From Ixodes scapularis (taxonomy: Eukaryota; Arthropoda; Arachnida; Ixodida; Ixodidae): a stretch of DNA of 64,000 nucleotides. Both the position numbers and the translations under genes were made by a program. The stretch spans positions 64,271,349 through 64,335,348 of the forward strand of contig NW_024609857.1 of NCBI RefSeq assembly GCF_016920785.2, written 5' to 3'. Below, one piece after another: positions 27,101-42,100 of this stretch. Each line of letters starts with the position of its first letter. Position 1 is the stretch's first letter. The notes beneath the pieces were generated by a model. That model made no database searches. It was given only the letters and a program-made list of their open reading frames with translations, and was not told the origin of the DNA.

Positions 27101-30100
27101 TGCACGTCCGACCCCTTCGGCTGTGAAGTAGTCCGCTCGCTAACTTGCAAACTTGAGACCCCTTAAGGCTGTGGAGGAGTTCGGCTCGCCCGCCTTTGTG
27201 TGGATCCTTGTTTGTTGAGTTTGGCTGTGGTCGGGGCACCCGCTGAAGGTGTGGTCGAGGAGGACGGCAGGGTAAGTCACCGGAGGTTAGGAGCTGTACC
27301 CCTAAACCCCTAAAGTTTTGTCTAAAATTATATTATGTGCAATCTGATCTACAAGAGTAATGTCTCTATGTTCATTAAATAAACAGTTGTTTGTTAATAT
27401 CAAAATTGTCATCGACGGAGAAACATTCCAATTGTCTTTCTGGCAATATAAGAAGCCCCCGACCTTTTCTGGAAAATACTTGCAGTTATGAGAGCTGCCT
27501 TCTGTCTAGGCTGCCAAAGCGCTCTTCGAACGGATCACTCAACTAGGTAAAAAGAGAGCCTTTGTAATGTTCGGGTGAAAATAAGTAAATGTCTCTCTAA
27601 ATACCGTTTTCGTGTGACGGTCGCCATGGTGAAATATAAAGTAGCTGGGATAGGTGACAAAACAAAAAAAAAAAAAAAAACTAAGTAAACAGTTTAAGCA
27701 TAACTAAAATTTAAAAAAAAATATAGCCACGAAAAAAGTAGAATTAATGGCACGAACCCCTCCAATTCTAGCGCCTTCCAGTCGGCAAAGCAAGCGATTT
27801 GCTATTTTGCCCCAACTCCGCAACGTCAGAATTCAACGTGGAGACCGCCACGAAGAAACGCTCAATAGTCACATCTCCTTCCAGTGTCCGGCCTCCAGCA
27901 CGTGCTCGGTACTTCAGCCGCACATTGGCTGCACTTACAAGCTCCAAGATCACTGGACACCGAACTACTAGCGAAGGAAGGAAGGAATCGCGCTTTGGAG
28001 GCGGAAAAAACAGAGAGACCTTCCTGCCGTTCCCATCCTGCTTTACTTCGTTTCACCTTAAAAGTCCCAACGCAGCCGACGCTACGAGCTCCTGGAACCA
28101 ATCAGAGACCGTCAAAATCCCACCAACATGGTGTTCGTCATGTACCTGTACTCACCACGCCCTTCCTTTCTAAATCTGTCAGTGTCTCAAGACTGTTGTC
28201 TCTGTTATTCGATTGTGTGCAATTCCAAAAATTGGGTTGTGTGTGTGTTTATACAGCCTAGAACTTGGTCTGCCTCACAGGGGCGACGAGTCTCCCAGCT
28301 GTAGATGAGCAATTTAGCCAGTGCGGTACAGCCGCTAGCCTGGGGTCTTTAACGTGCACCACGCAGTAGTGATACACGACCGCACGCCGGTACGATGCTC
28401 ATCCAGATCGAAACGGGCAGGGGTGGGGCTCGAACCCAGGATCCCTGGGTTCTGCAGCGCGAGCTTTCGCTCCACGTGCTCCGAGCTGGTGTGCGCTAGA
28501 CCACTCGGCCACCGATCCCCCCTGCAATTCCAAACCTGTTCTCTTCAGTCGCACCCGTCTTTTGTTATCATTGATGGATGACTCTTATTCCAATTAAGGT
28601 GCCCAAGCGACGAGTTTGGGGACGCACCGGCGTACTGAAGCTCGTGAACCGTGATTGGCGACAACGGCTCGTGCGGCCTTCCGGTCCCCGAGGTCCAGAT
28701 GACGTCGACCAAGTTGCTGCCCTTGCCGACCAAAACCAGCTTGTGCCTTTCCAGCTGACTCTTGAGCGTCGCATACTGAAGCAGAGAAGAGACGGGTTGT
28801 GCCGACTAAGAAGCAGTTTTCACACTATAGACTTTCCAATAATTGCCATCTTTGCCTACTGGGTTCTGAAAAGCCTTTTGAGCTCGCGCAGTAGCTCTCT
28901 TCCACGAAATATGAGACGCCGCGCATAGGTGCACAGCCCAGTGACTCAGAATTGTTTTTCCTGGGTGATAAGCACTGGGAAAGTCTATATGATCAGAGTG
29001 CAGCCGGCGCTAAGTGACCCAAATGAGTCTATAAATTCAACGCCAAAAGTACATCGTCACGGTGCTCGTCGTCGTTGTGCGTTAGCCTATATAGATCTTT
29101 GCATCGCTTATCACCCGGGCGAAAAATGCCGAGTCAGTGAGCTGTGGACGCATGCGCAGCATCGGATATATCGCACAGCAGAGCAAAGTGCATGCCCAGG
29201 AGGGGGTCCACGGCCCAGCAGACAAAGATGGCCGCGCGCAGACGGAGATTTTTGCAAAGGTCTACATCAATGGCTAAGCCAATCAAGCACTGTAAATGCG
29301 CCGTAATCCTGCAGTTTTTTTTGTTTTTTTTTCTGCTGGGGTGATTGGTTTAGCCGTTGATAGATTAACGCACAAAGACGACGAGCGCTATGATGATCAC
29401 TTTTCGCACTGTCTGATTGGGGAACTGCAGTAGACCGTTTCCGCAGCCCGCTAAGCACCCGGATAGCGCTCCGTAATCCGCCACAAGACCTTGAACTATG
29501 CAGATAAGGCTGACGGCGCGCATGCGCAGCTGCGGCGTTTTCTTCAGGGTTACCGTAGCGGAGGAGAAAAACGCTCTACTACAACTCCCTATTAACGGCA
29601 ACGCCCGACCTTAGTGTGAAATGAAGTATGGTCCACTCTCAGGCTGTAGCTACAACGTGTGAACCATTACTGTCTGTTTTGCCGGGCATTTTCGTTGCAC
29701 GGCTACCCAAAATCCCAGGGCGTTTTAATCTAGCTTTATTCATCCTTTTTTGTTTGGCAACAAACTCAGTGGCACGTTCTACTCGGTAGTCCTGGCACAC
29801 CTCCGGTCCGGGTATATTTTCTAAATTTTTACCTGTCATTATTTCGCCATAAGGTTGAATTATGGGTTAGAGTGGCATAATAAACCATTCTCTGATAACA
29901 GCGCGTACATTTAATCTCGCAAACACTGTAAACCCCGCCGTCTAGTTGGGAAGGGGAAGGGTTTGAGGGCTATTTGCGCACTGGCGCCCCCACGTTTGAA
30001 CGCACGCGAGAAAGAGCGAATAAAATGGATTGTGACGAGACCTGAAAAATTGTTTAACTGATGACTTCAGGCTGAGGTTTCACAGCGTCAATCTTGAATG

Positions 30101-33100
30101 TTCTATCATAATGTGTGGCCTTTTTACCTTATATCAACACAAAGACATTGCAAGCGCGTGCCCTCCTTCGCTACGGAGCAGGGGCTGTGTGCGATCAACG
30201 GAATAGCCTAGCAGACGACGCTCCCTCCAGGAAGGGCTTTGTGCGCACGCGCTTAACCATATTTCCGCACACCTCCACGGGACGGCACTGACTGTCCCGT
30301 CGGTCTAGAGTGCCTTCATACACACGACGCTCGCTTGATATTATTAGAAAATTGAGCCACTTTACATGAATATTTTTAACGCTCGCAATTTAAGTTTTAT
30401 GTTACTTCGTTTTTTTTTTGTTTTTTTTTTAAATGGCAACATACTACTTTTTTCTTTGTTGAGTGGTAAAAGAGGGGCATTTATATTATAAAATTATTCG
30501 AAAACGACATAAAAGAGCAACACAACCGCTGTGCTCCTTGAAACGGAAACCAACCGAATTGAACCAACATAGTGGTAGCGAGTAGGCCAGCGCCCTCTAT
30601 CCGCTGGTCAGGCAACTACTGATATGACTGAGCAAGGGCAAGAAAGGAAAGGGGAAAAGGCCACCGGCGCTTTCCTCCTTGCAAGAGCGGTAGAAAGAGT
30701 GAAAGACCCAGATGAGAGGCTTCGCCGGAGTTGGGTGTGTGCATTGCCCGAACCTTGTTCGCGCTTTCTTCTCTGTTTTAAACTCCCAAACTTAATTAGA
30801 GCCACGGGCTTCGATGGTGACAGTTCCCCGGCCATCGGGACACCATTGCTCGGTCATAGGGTGCACGAATAACGACAGAAAGCTTCGAATACTGTCCGAG
30901 GAGCTATGTAGCTTGCTTGTATGGAATCCGGCAAGACGAGTACGACTGCAATGTCTTTAACCTCCATCATTTTCCACATGACCCCGATCTCCGGCGGCAG
31001 TGGGTTGCGTCCGTAAACCGAAAATACTTTTCCCCAACGGCATCCTCTCGACTGTGATCGGAACAGTTTGTGAATGGGGCGCGCACCGAACGCTCTACCG
31101 TCGATGAACATAAGGTAGGCTCACAAGGTGCCTGCACGTTTTTTCGTGATAATTGCTGTTTGAGCTTGTAACTTATTGCAACCGAATCTATGTTAATATT
31201 GATATTTTGAAGTGGTGACACTGACTCGATTTGATCATCTACAACACTTAGTTGAAGTCTCATTTCCGCCACCGTGTGTGGCTGGAAATAGTAGAAAAGG
31301 TAGTTCTATCGGATTCCCTGAACCGCGATCCCCTGCGTGATACCAGAGAGCCGAGGACTTATGTTGGCCGTCACAACGCGACTAGATTCTTCTAATTTTA
31401 AAATTAGTGCATAATGTAGCTGGAAAGAAACCTTCAGTTTCTGTTACTGAAAGTTGAAACATGTTCATGCATCGATTTCGAATCGTTGAATCATTGATCG
31501 ACTCACTCCGGCAATAGGCTCATCTCGACTTTGCTGTTTTTAGTTCTCGACAAAAGACATACTCGCCAACACGGGATTCTCAAATATAACGTTTAAAAAC
31601 AGCTTCGAGCAGGAGTGAGCAGCCCTCGATGGTTGCAAGCAATGTTGTCAGAAGTGCACACGCCACGGAGAACTCATAACACTAGTAATTCAGTAGTGTT
31701 GAATGCTCTACCGCCATGTATTATTTTATCAAATTTAGTCTATACGAATTTTATAGAAATATGTAGACAGAACATCTATTGAGACGTGAAGGTAAAATTA
31801 AATTGCATTTCTATCATCTTTACTGTTGAAAGGAAGCCTATATGATATATATTGAAGATTGTCTATACGACGTGACAGGATAGGGAGGTGAAAGGGTCGC
31901 AAAAATGTGGATAGGATTTATACAGACTGTCTGAAATTGTTTTGTAAGGGCGAGGTGATATATTATTACTGCCAGTATTTGACAGTCTACATCAGAATTA
32001 TTTTTCGCTCCCCTTATTTTCAGAGTGCTCCTCGCTCGCTGCCGGATCGAGTAGACGTGCTGGTATTGACGTCATCGCAGTTGTTTTCACGAGAGCGTGG
32101 AGGGATATTTTATTTTAATTTCCAAATCTTGTGTAATAAAAAAAAAAAAAAAAACTCGCTTTAACTGTTGTTTAGATAGGTTTGTCGCAACTCCAACTCT
32201 CTATAAATCGCGGGCGGTAGTTATAAAATGGCGGAAGAGACGGGGATAGATTTTCCATTCGCCTGCTCGCTGACGCTGGTCCGTCAGCTTAAATCAAGTT
32301 ATTTGGTTACAAATGGGGAATGGTTAGGGCAGGAGCGTACCACAGATGACGGAGATGTTTAAGTGCGTAAACAAAACAAGCGTGTTTTTTTTTGTTTTTT
32401 TTTATTTGCGGAAACATTACATTGTTTGTGAAGCTTTCTGGATGGCCAGCGCGTTTTGGGCACCGGTCACGCCATTGTATGTGTCAAAATATGTTTTGTG
32501 GGTAATGAAAATATAATGTTGTTTTCACTGTGCCTCGTCGCCAGTGCTCTTAAACGTGAGCCACGCAGGGTGACATCTTTTTGTAGAGCAGCGTTCATAG
32601 TATTGATGTCCCTCTGTCAGAGGTTCACAGCTCGCTACATACCGTCGCGGTTTTAGTGCTTTGCAACACGTGATCAGCCTGCGCCATGGTTATTAATAGG
32701 GAGTTTTCGTAGATCGTTTTCGCCGTCCCGCAAGGCCCTCCGCAACCCGCTGCGATAGCGGAAACTCCACAGTCAAGGCTATCGGCGCGCAGGCGCAGTC
32801 GCGACTTCTTCGTTGCGGAACGCTTAGCGGAGGGGGCAGCGCGGTCTACGAAAACTCCCTAATTACAGTTATAGCGTAGCGTAACCGCAGGTGAGGCATT
32901 GCGATCAGAAGTACGCACTGCACCTTTGAACCATAATTTTCAGCGCGCGCAAGGAGCGTACAGGCGTGCCACAGTGCCTGTAGTAACACTATGGAAGAAA
33001 TTCGTAATAGCGCCATCGGCGGCTTTACGGGTTGTATTTATTTATTTTCTAAAAGAAATATTGAAATATACAGTATACAACACCTGTATACCGCGTTATT

Positions 33101-36100
33101 CGCAATGTCCCGACCCGTCTTGCCAAAACAGTCCATTTTAGCCACTCCTCTCAATCGGTCCGCAAACGCGCTTTGAAATGTTTATTTCTTGGCCCTTGTA
33201 AGTAACTGACAGCAGGTACGCGTTGTCTGTCTTCTGGACGTGCGTGAAGCAAGCCGTTATATTCCTTGTCACGGTGTTTTAGCGCATAAAATACGAACCC
33301 ATTCCCGATGTCAATCGCTACATATTTCACCGTTGAGCGAGCGGTCCTATCATATACTTCCTGGAAAGTATAGACTTTTCATAGATCGTACGCACGAACT
33401 TTGCACTACTAGAGGTGGCTCTTGTTGTCTAGTTAAACAGATGTTGTGATTGCGATCGCAGGACCCGAAATCCACAGCGTATGCGATCTACTAAAAAAAT
33501 CCAAGGAAAACAGGTGCCTTCGTGCAACACTTTCGCAAAGTAGACCATAACAAATCATCTTTGAACGCACTCGCTTTTTCGTGAAATCTGCATGATGCAC
33601 GAACACGTCGACTAGAACCGCAGCAGAAAGGCCGACAGTTCCTGGCTATGTTCCAACTATTACACAGATGGATCTGAGTTACTCCGGCGGGTCATGTCAC
33701 GCGACAACAAAGATTGAAAAACGCTGAACGCGGGTAGGTTTGGAAAGCCAAGGTGTTAAACCCTTACTCGGAGTAAGATTGAGTAAATTTTGGAATACGG
33801 CCCTAGCCACCTCCTCCACCGCTGTTACCACTCGTCTGGTTATTCGGTCGTCCGCAAGAGGGCGAGCGACCGGCCAGAGTCGCGAATAGCGCTGTGCTCA
33901 AGTAAGCTGACATTGACTATAGCCTAATTAAGGTCGGTTGCTACAACGGATGTCTATGCAAAATGCACCGCTGTCTTGAGCACGAAATTAAAACACTTCA
34001 GGCTTGGTCTTAACCAATGTAAATTACTTACATATTTCTGACGCAGGGTTCGATTGCGACTCGTGCTCAATTAGTGAAGTGTCCCGCCGAACGATGAAGC
34101 AACACTCGCGTTCAATCTGTGGCACGAGCTCGATCAATGTAAACGACGTAATAATCGAGTGCACGGGCCTTCAACGCCGAGCTGTGGGGCAAAGCAGAGG
34201 GATAAGTTGGGCCAGTTCATAATCTGCGGCAAAGAATCCGAAGAAAGCTCTCTCTGCGAACAATGGGCATCTTCTCTGAAAAAATAGAAGTGCATCTACT
34301 TATAAAAAAATACATGTGAGTTCATGTTTTGGCAGAACATAATGACATTCAATCGTACGCAGAAATGTACAAGTTACCCCAAAAAGTAACGAAATACCGT
34401 TACTGGTAACTCGCTCAAAAGTAACTAAGTATGTTACTCGTTACCGATTCTGAAGACGAACGTATGAGTTGCCTTAAAAGTAACGAGTTACTTTTCATGT
34501 TACTTTGACGACTAAATACACAAATGTTTTGTTTCGTTTTTTTTTTTCTTTTTAGTTGTCGTTGCGCTTAAGCAGTAGCTGCCCCTTGAAGTTCTCATCA
34601 GTAATGTTTCCCCGCTTCCTTGAAAATACACCTCTGGCTACGCTAAAGACTCCTTTGACCGACGCGCTCGAAGGAGCGCCAGTGTTGAGCTTCAGGAAGA
34701 GCTCGTGCATCTGGGATCCCGCTCTTTCTTGTGTTCTCTTTACTTCTAAAGTTCGAAGTTGACAATGGATTGTGTGCCCTCCCGTGTTAGCAACCTCCGG
34801 GTTTACATTTGGTCCGTACTCGGCTCCAGAAAGTTCAACCAACGAATCGTATTGTGTTCGCTGGGTGAAGGACATGACAAGCTGTAGAGTTCAATACAGC
34901 AACGTTTATCGCTGGACACGTCAGTCGAACTGTTCGACTCACGTGTTCAGCGATATACGTTGTTGTACTGTAGTTGTATTTCGGGTTGCGCTCCTAGTGG
35001 TCTCGCAGTAGACGCATATTCAGGTTAGGATAAAAACGAGGTTTTTTAAATGTTGTTGTATACATTACTCCTCAAAAGTAACGAAATACCGTTACTCGTT
35101 ACTTGGCTTCAAAAGTAACTAAATACGTTACTCGTGTAGATGGTTGAGCGTACGTTACTCGTTCCTTCTCTAAAAAAAATAAATAAATACGTTACTCGTT
35201 ACCAAAAATAGTAACTAGGTAGAAGTAACTTGCTACTTGTAACGCGTTACGTGCATGTCTGATACTACGAACAATACAAAGATCCTAGCGACTAATAAAA
35301 TTGAGAATACAAAAGAAATGCGATGAATGGAGGGACAACCAGTATAACGTTTCACGTGCTCGTTGTACCGTGCACATCATATTTTTCATATCTAATCGCA
35401 AAGTCGCGAAGTTACACCTTCGCAGCTTTGTTGTCTTAGTTTTACCTAGGTTGGGGGCCTCCGCGGGTCGCCCATAGTAGTCGGACGCTAGTAGCCGCCT
35501 TGAGGCGGATGAGTGCTCCCCTTCGACGTGGTTCACGAAAACTCACACTTGGGGTGTAGAGTGACACGGTACGTGCATTTCTTTTGCATGTCTACAGCAC
35601 CCTGACTCACGCACCGTCCTGCGTCAATCTCTGGTCGTCGACTGCGGGTAACAGAAAAGAGCCGGATTCAGGGAATTTGAGAAGGGTTTCATGCGTTGAG
35701 TGGGCTGTTTTTAGTGCTATATTGATTTGTCTTGTTGTTTCCGTACTTTGTTTTGCTTGCTGATTTGTCTTGTACGTGCCTCGTCTCGTGACCATGGCTT
35801 CGAATGTGTTTTGTGTTGATTTTAGCTGCTCTTGTCATCGTTGTTCGAAATTTATTTTGACTTGTGTATGCGATTGTTTTTGTCATGCTTTAGGCTCCGA
35901 CCCTTTTGACTGGTGCTAAGAAAACCTTCTATGATTGGTTGCCTAGAGGGAGAATGCTGCTAAACATAACATAAGCAGATGCCAGAGGCTTGCAGAGAAC
36001 TCAGCGCCCGGATACCATGTCGTAAACGTCATCCTGCCTCTGGAGATCAACCTACACGTCCGACCATCTTCGGCTGTGGAGTCTTTGGCCCGCTAACTCG

Positions 36101-39100
36101 TAAATAGGGGAAGACTTAGGGCCCTAGAGGAGTTCGGCTCGCCCACCCTTGTGTGAATCCTTGCTTGTCGAGTTCGATGTGGTCGGGGCACCCACTGATG
36201 GCGTGGTCGAAGAGGACGGCAGGGGAAGTCGCCAGAGATAGGAATATTTTCTGCCAAAGTTTCTTGGCGGATTGTCCTTTGTGTTGGAGAAGAGTCCCTC
36301 TCAAATTCGTAAAATAAATAGCTATATTCAAAGCGACTTATTTCATGAAATAAGCAAGAAACATTCCAGTTTTTATCGTGACGATATTCTCAGTTTTTTC
36401 ATTCTGCGGGATTCTTTTGTAGTTTGCCGTGATAGGCCGTCTCTAGGAAAGTGAGTTCACAGACTCTTTCTTTAGAGTGCGCTAACTCCAATGGCTCTGC
36501 TCTCAGGCTTACATATTCTTGCGTGACGAGGCGGGTGTCGACGCCGATTTTGTTGTTGCCACGGGCGACGTCATCGGGCGGGATCATGGCGGCGAAGGTC
36601 CCCACAAGGTCGGCGCCCTCCGGAACCAGCGTCCACTGGCAGTCCATCTGGAGAGCGGCTTGGACACGGTAGCGGGAGTCCGTTTGCACGAGGGCCCGCT
36701 CCTGGAGAACAACAGCCATGCCTTTAACGAGAACACCGGACATGCCACATTAGGGGACACCTCTCACGAAATATACTTTCCATCTATAGTTTTGGTAAAA
36801 CATTCAGCGATACCTCTCAAACATAACTTCGCAAGCTGTAATACATATTTGTGTCAGAGCTGCAGTGTCCTTTCGACCGCAGAGTCATTCTCAAGATTGC
36901 TAAAGCAAACATAAACACTTGTCCCAAAACAACCCCCCCCCCCCCCCCCAAAAAAAAAAAGAAGAATAGCGAAAAGCTGATTTGAGTGAGCAACTCGTAC
37001 TAAGAGACGCATTGTTGCTTAAATCTTATCGCTATAGTTTAAAGTTTTGGCAGTGAAAATTTCAAAGAGTGCAAAAAACCCAGGGAAATCAGGCGATAGA
37101 AAAGACAACTAATAAGTCTCCAAGGCTCGAAAATAGGTCAAGAATGAGTTTATGGGAACCGATTATGAAATATTCTGCACAACTCAAGTTAGTGCATTCT
37201 GGCATTACAGCCTGTTGCAAAATAAGAAATACAACAAAAGCTCTACACAGAAAAAATGAGGCGTCATTTAATGCATGCGCCAAGGCAAGTTGGACATGGG
37301 CGAATCGCTCTATTTGTATGCGGAAATATTGAAAAAAGAACGCTGGCGGATGCTTCTCTATTTCCTTGACTCCGTAAAAATGATGTGCATGTAGCGGGTG
37401 GTGTCGTGACGTCATTTATGTATGGGGATGTGGGGGCGGCGCCCTTCTGAAAGTTGTGAAGGTGCAACAGACTATAGAAGGCTTATGAGCAGTTTACAGA
37501 AACCTCATCGTGTGCGCGGGTGCTCATCCTTTCCGGTGTTCGCGAGGCGCGTGAGCCTCACTCGGCGCTTGGTAACAGTTGAATAATACACCCCCTTCAA
37601 AATGATCATCAGGCAACATTGGCGGTCGCCATTGCTTCGACACGAAGCGCGTGATTGGATCCGAGTTCACGCCGAGCACTGACGCAGCGCTCGTGCCTAA
37701 TACAAGCTCAGAGTATTGGAGCAAGCAATGGCGGACAGGCGTTTGCGCGGACTTTTGAAAAAAGTTTGTTCACGAGAGAGAGCACACGTACAACGTTCCA
37801 TGGCCTCTTTTTATTTTTAGTTCCCTCGCAGATACTTTTTTTCTTTCTGAGTAAGGTTCGCAGTCATTTCAGGATTTAGAAATCACACAGCGTCTCTGCA
37901 TTGCCTAATTTGAACAGCATTCTCGGTTCGGAGGTATTATGACAGCACCGGCACTGTTTCTATACGGCCTATGCACTTGCGCAGGTCAAAGTAGTGGGGC
38001 ATCAATAAAAAAAGTTAGCAGTTGTAAGCCCCAGCCACCTACGACCAAAAGAAGTTAAGCGTATATTTTTTTGCGAAGCCTGGATCAAACAAATGCTGCC
38101 TGGAGCCTCTTTTTGCATATTTCTTACGTCGAACACCATTGACAGACGCTCTGGGATTTAGTTGTGGGAGTAGTTACAGGGCCTGTCAACGTCGAACATT
38201 TATTTATTAGAAAGAAAGGCGTTACGCATCACTGAGGTGCCTTTGCTTCGGTGACCGTGTTCAGTTGTGCTTCAGCCATACGTAAAAAGTCTGTCGCTCA
38301 TTAGATGCCTTAGACAAACACCTTTAGAGAGTTCGAGCGCGGAAAATTGGCGGCCCTTCAGTCAGAAAAACGGTGCATCTTGTTATGACTGATGGTCCTC
38401 ATAGAGTATTCGTCTCGTCATAGAAGACAAAATTCAACAAAAGCAGTTTATGGATACCTGAATACACCATGCTGCAATTGCTTTTAAGCTTTATTTTATT
38501 TTATTTGGATATACTGCGACTTCAATTGAGAGGTTAAAAAAATTAATACTGAACAACAAAAAGAAAACCAAACACTCGAAATATAGATTGGACCATCACT
38601 CATCAAGGCAAGGTAAGATTCCCTATTTATAATGTAAAGTAATAACACGGAAACATATGCGTGTACATCCATCAACACTGAGCCATAACTCAATAGTGCG
38701 AGTGAAAAAAAATTGAACAATTTATATGAGATTGAAATGGGTCAATGTTCAAAAGATGAGACCGTCTAATGCGAGTGACTAAAAAAAAGAAAAACTTTTT
38801 GACGGTATTTTACTGCGTGCCTGCTTGCATGGTGGAGCCACGTCATAGGAAATTTCATCGGGTATGACAAAGGAAAATGTTTGAAGTACCGAAATGGCTT
38901 TAGAAATTAATTGAATCCGACAAGACGAGTTGTCGGTGTGGGAAGGATACCATGTTGCCATGGTATATATTATAAGAATTCAGAGCAGTCTGTCCGCGCG
39001 GGTGAAGGTTACACAAGAACAAGGGTTCGCAACCCTCATAAAACTAGCTTTGAAACACGGCATCCGAAAACTCCTTACCTGCTGAACCCGAGAAACCCGA

Positions 39101-42100
39101 AATGTACTGCCGTCTCTTGGTGTAGTCCGGCACAAATTCGCTCTGCGTGGACAATACGAGGTGTTAGCAAGGACATCTCTGCAACAAAACTTGATAAGCG
39201 AAAGGGTGGAGTCCGATTTAAGAGTTTGCAAGAACACCAACGTCTTAATGATCATCAGATGCTTAAAGGAGGCCTGTAAGCTTCTGGTGAGTTTAGATAC
39301 TGCATTCGTCTACTGAACACATTAACACACTAATGCAGCGGTGTACGCGGGATTTCCTTTTGAGAGAGGGGAGGGGGAGGGGGGAGTTAAAATAGTCCCC
39401 CTTCTCGACCCCCCCCCCCCCCCCCAAAAAAAAAAAAAAAAAAAGCTTGCAAGAAAATTACGTAAGAGCGCTCACCCAAGATGGAGAGATAAATAGTGAA
39501 ACAATTTTGGTGGGCGACCTTTCAGGATCTGACAGCAAGATTTCATAACAAACTTGTGATAATAAACATTGGGGCCCCTGCCACAAAATATGTGAAATTG
39601 TAACGGATACCGTAAACCGCGGAGGCAGCAAACTCGCACGTCACGGTGCATTAAACACGTGGAAACCGCAGCGAACTCGCTTGTCACACGTACCACTACC
39701 GCAGACCGCGTGGTTGATGTCATTTCCGTTAGAAACCGCCTTATAAATATCCGGCGAGAATGAGGGGTGAGCGATGTTTGGTAATGTTTACGTTATAAAT
39801 ATTTGGTCAAAAGGGAGAAAAAGAAAACGAGACGGGCGATCTCTCGGGACAGGGCGTCCAACCAAAAGTTTACGGGCGTTGTTTTTGTTTTTTTCTTCCG
39901 AAACTGTTGAACGATTGAACTAACCTTTTCACACTGGTTTTCTAATGATAAATGTAGAAAATACACCCAGGTATCCATGAAGTCAATTTCATGTTTACAC
40001 ACATATTGCAAAAAGCGCCTTTCAGTTTTCTTTGATTTCTAGGTAACCCTTCGTTAAAGATTCTCCAGTGGTGCGCTCCCGACTTTTACCGAGATTTCCA
40101 GTGGCTTTTCCTTCTCGGCAACCATTTTCCTGGGGTCCCAGAGGCATACGTCCGACAGTGTAATCTTCGTTGCCATATTACGGCCAAGGCTGTCAATTTC
40201 GTCCAATATGCACGCTTCCTGAAATCGTCCAGATGTGTAGAATCAAGAGTGAACAAGTTCCGTTTGGAAATATTCGAGCCGTCTGCACACTTCGCACTGG
40301 CGGTATGCACACTTCTCACTGAAGGATTTAAATCTGGAGTTTTAGTGGCGTACTGACGGCCTGAAGTGGACGGTATAATTCGGAAGGAGGTAAATTTTAT
40401 TGATTTATAAAGAGTCTAGAGTGCCGCCAATACTTTGCAAGCAAGCGTCTTAAACATGGATGTGCACGTTGTCCTACGTTACTCGTTACCGATTCTCAAA
40501 CGGAACGCGCTACTTTACCTCAAAGACAACGAGTTAGTTTGCTCGTTGCTTTCACGACCAAATACGCAACTACTTTTCTTTTTTTCGTGGTTTATCGCTT
40601 CCTCTTTTGTAGTCGTTAAACTAAAGGCCCCTTCACACTCTTGCGACCGAGTACGACTGAGAGAGACGAGATCTCTTAATACGTCCTAAATGTTTTTAGA
40701 ATGAGGGAACACACTGGCATTGTGGCGCCATCTATGCGGTGACTCTGGAACTGCATTTCACAAGAGCGAAGGTTTTGCGGGATTTCCGAGGTCAAATGTC
40801 CGTAATACCCATAGAAAGGCTCGTTTATAACATTGACAAAAGTTTTTCGAGCCAAGAAAGAAAGGATAATGCGCGAGAAATAAAAAAAAAATATGCCGGA
40901 CCGCCGAGTTTACACTGTTTCCCAATAGATGACGCCAGTGTGTTCTCTGGTTTAAGAAGTTTTAAGGAACCCAGGTTTAAGAGGTCGCAAGAGTGTGAAC
41001 GGGCCTTTAAGCAGTAGCTGCAGGCTCTCGACATTTTCATCACTTGTTTCCCTGCTTCCTTGAGAATACGTCTCCGGCGATGCTGAAGAGTCGTTTTACT
41101 GACGTACTCAAGGGAACGGCAGTGGTGTTCTGCAGGAAGAGTTATGAATCTAGGATTCCCATCTCTTCTTTGTTCTCTCTGCCTCTAAAGTTCGAAGTTG
41201 GCAACAGGATACTGCTTCACAGCGCACAAGATCAGACCCACTTAAAAGTAATTTCACGCATACACAGGAAGAACAGGTTTTGTGCCTTCCCGTGTAGGCA
41301 GCCTCCGGGTTCACATTCGGTCTGTACACGATTCTAAAAGGTTAAACCAACGAACCTCATTGTGTTCGCTGGGTGAAGGACATTCCCAGCTGTAGAGTTT
41401 GACTGACGTGTTTAGCGATAAACATTTTAATGCTGTCATACCGTTTAGTTGTTTCTGGGGTTGCCCATGTGCTTTTGTCGCAATACACGCACACTCAGCT
41501 TAGAATTAAAACGACGCTGTTTAAACGGTGATGTACACGTTACTTCCCCAAAATGACAAAATGCCGTTACCCATTAGATGGCCTTAAAAGTATCAAATTA
41601 TATTACTAGTTCCTTTTCTAAAAAAAAAAGGTAACTAAATAGGTTACTCGTTAACAAAAAAAGTAAACAAGTAATTTGTTACTACTAACGACTTACGTGC
41701 ATGTCTGGCCCTAACACTGGCCATTCAGTGCGAAGAAAGCAGGACTGTGCCTCGTCTGTAAAACTTACCGCCTCGAAAGAAAAAGAAAGCATACACGCTG
41801 TGGACTGCAAAGAACAACTTGCTCTTTAAAGGGGCGCTACGCGCATCTGTATCGCTTGTTTCAGTGACAGCTGGCGCCGTGATGTCTTTGTTGATTCTGC
41901 TCGCCGTCTCGTCTAAGCATTACGTGAACAAAGGCAGAGGGTAGCAGTGTCAAGAGATGGACGGATGTCTTTGTCGCGGCACCGACAGCACGAACACACA
42001 CGTGGCATACGAAAGTAGGATGCCGCACTCACTGCCCCACGGCGAAAGAGGAGGCACAGGTGTCCAGCTGGGGCTTAAAAACGAAGGCGAAACGGGATTC

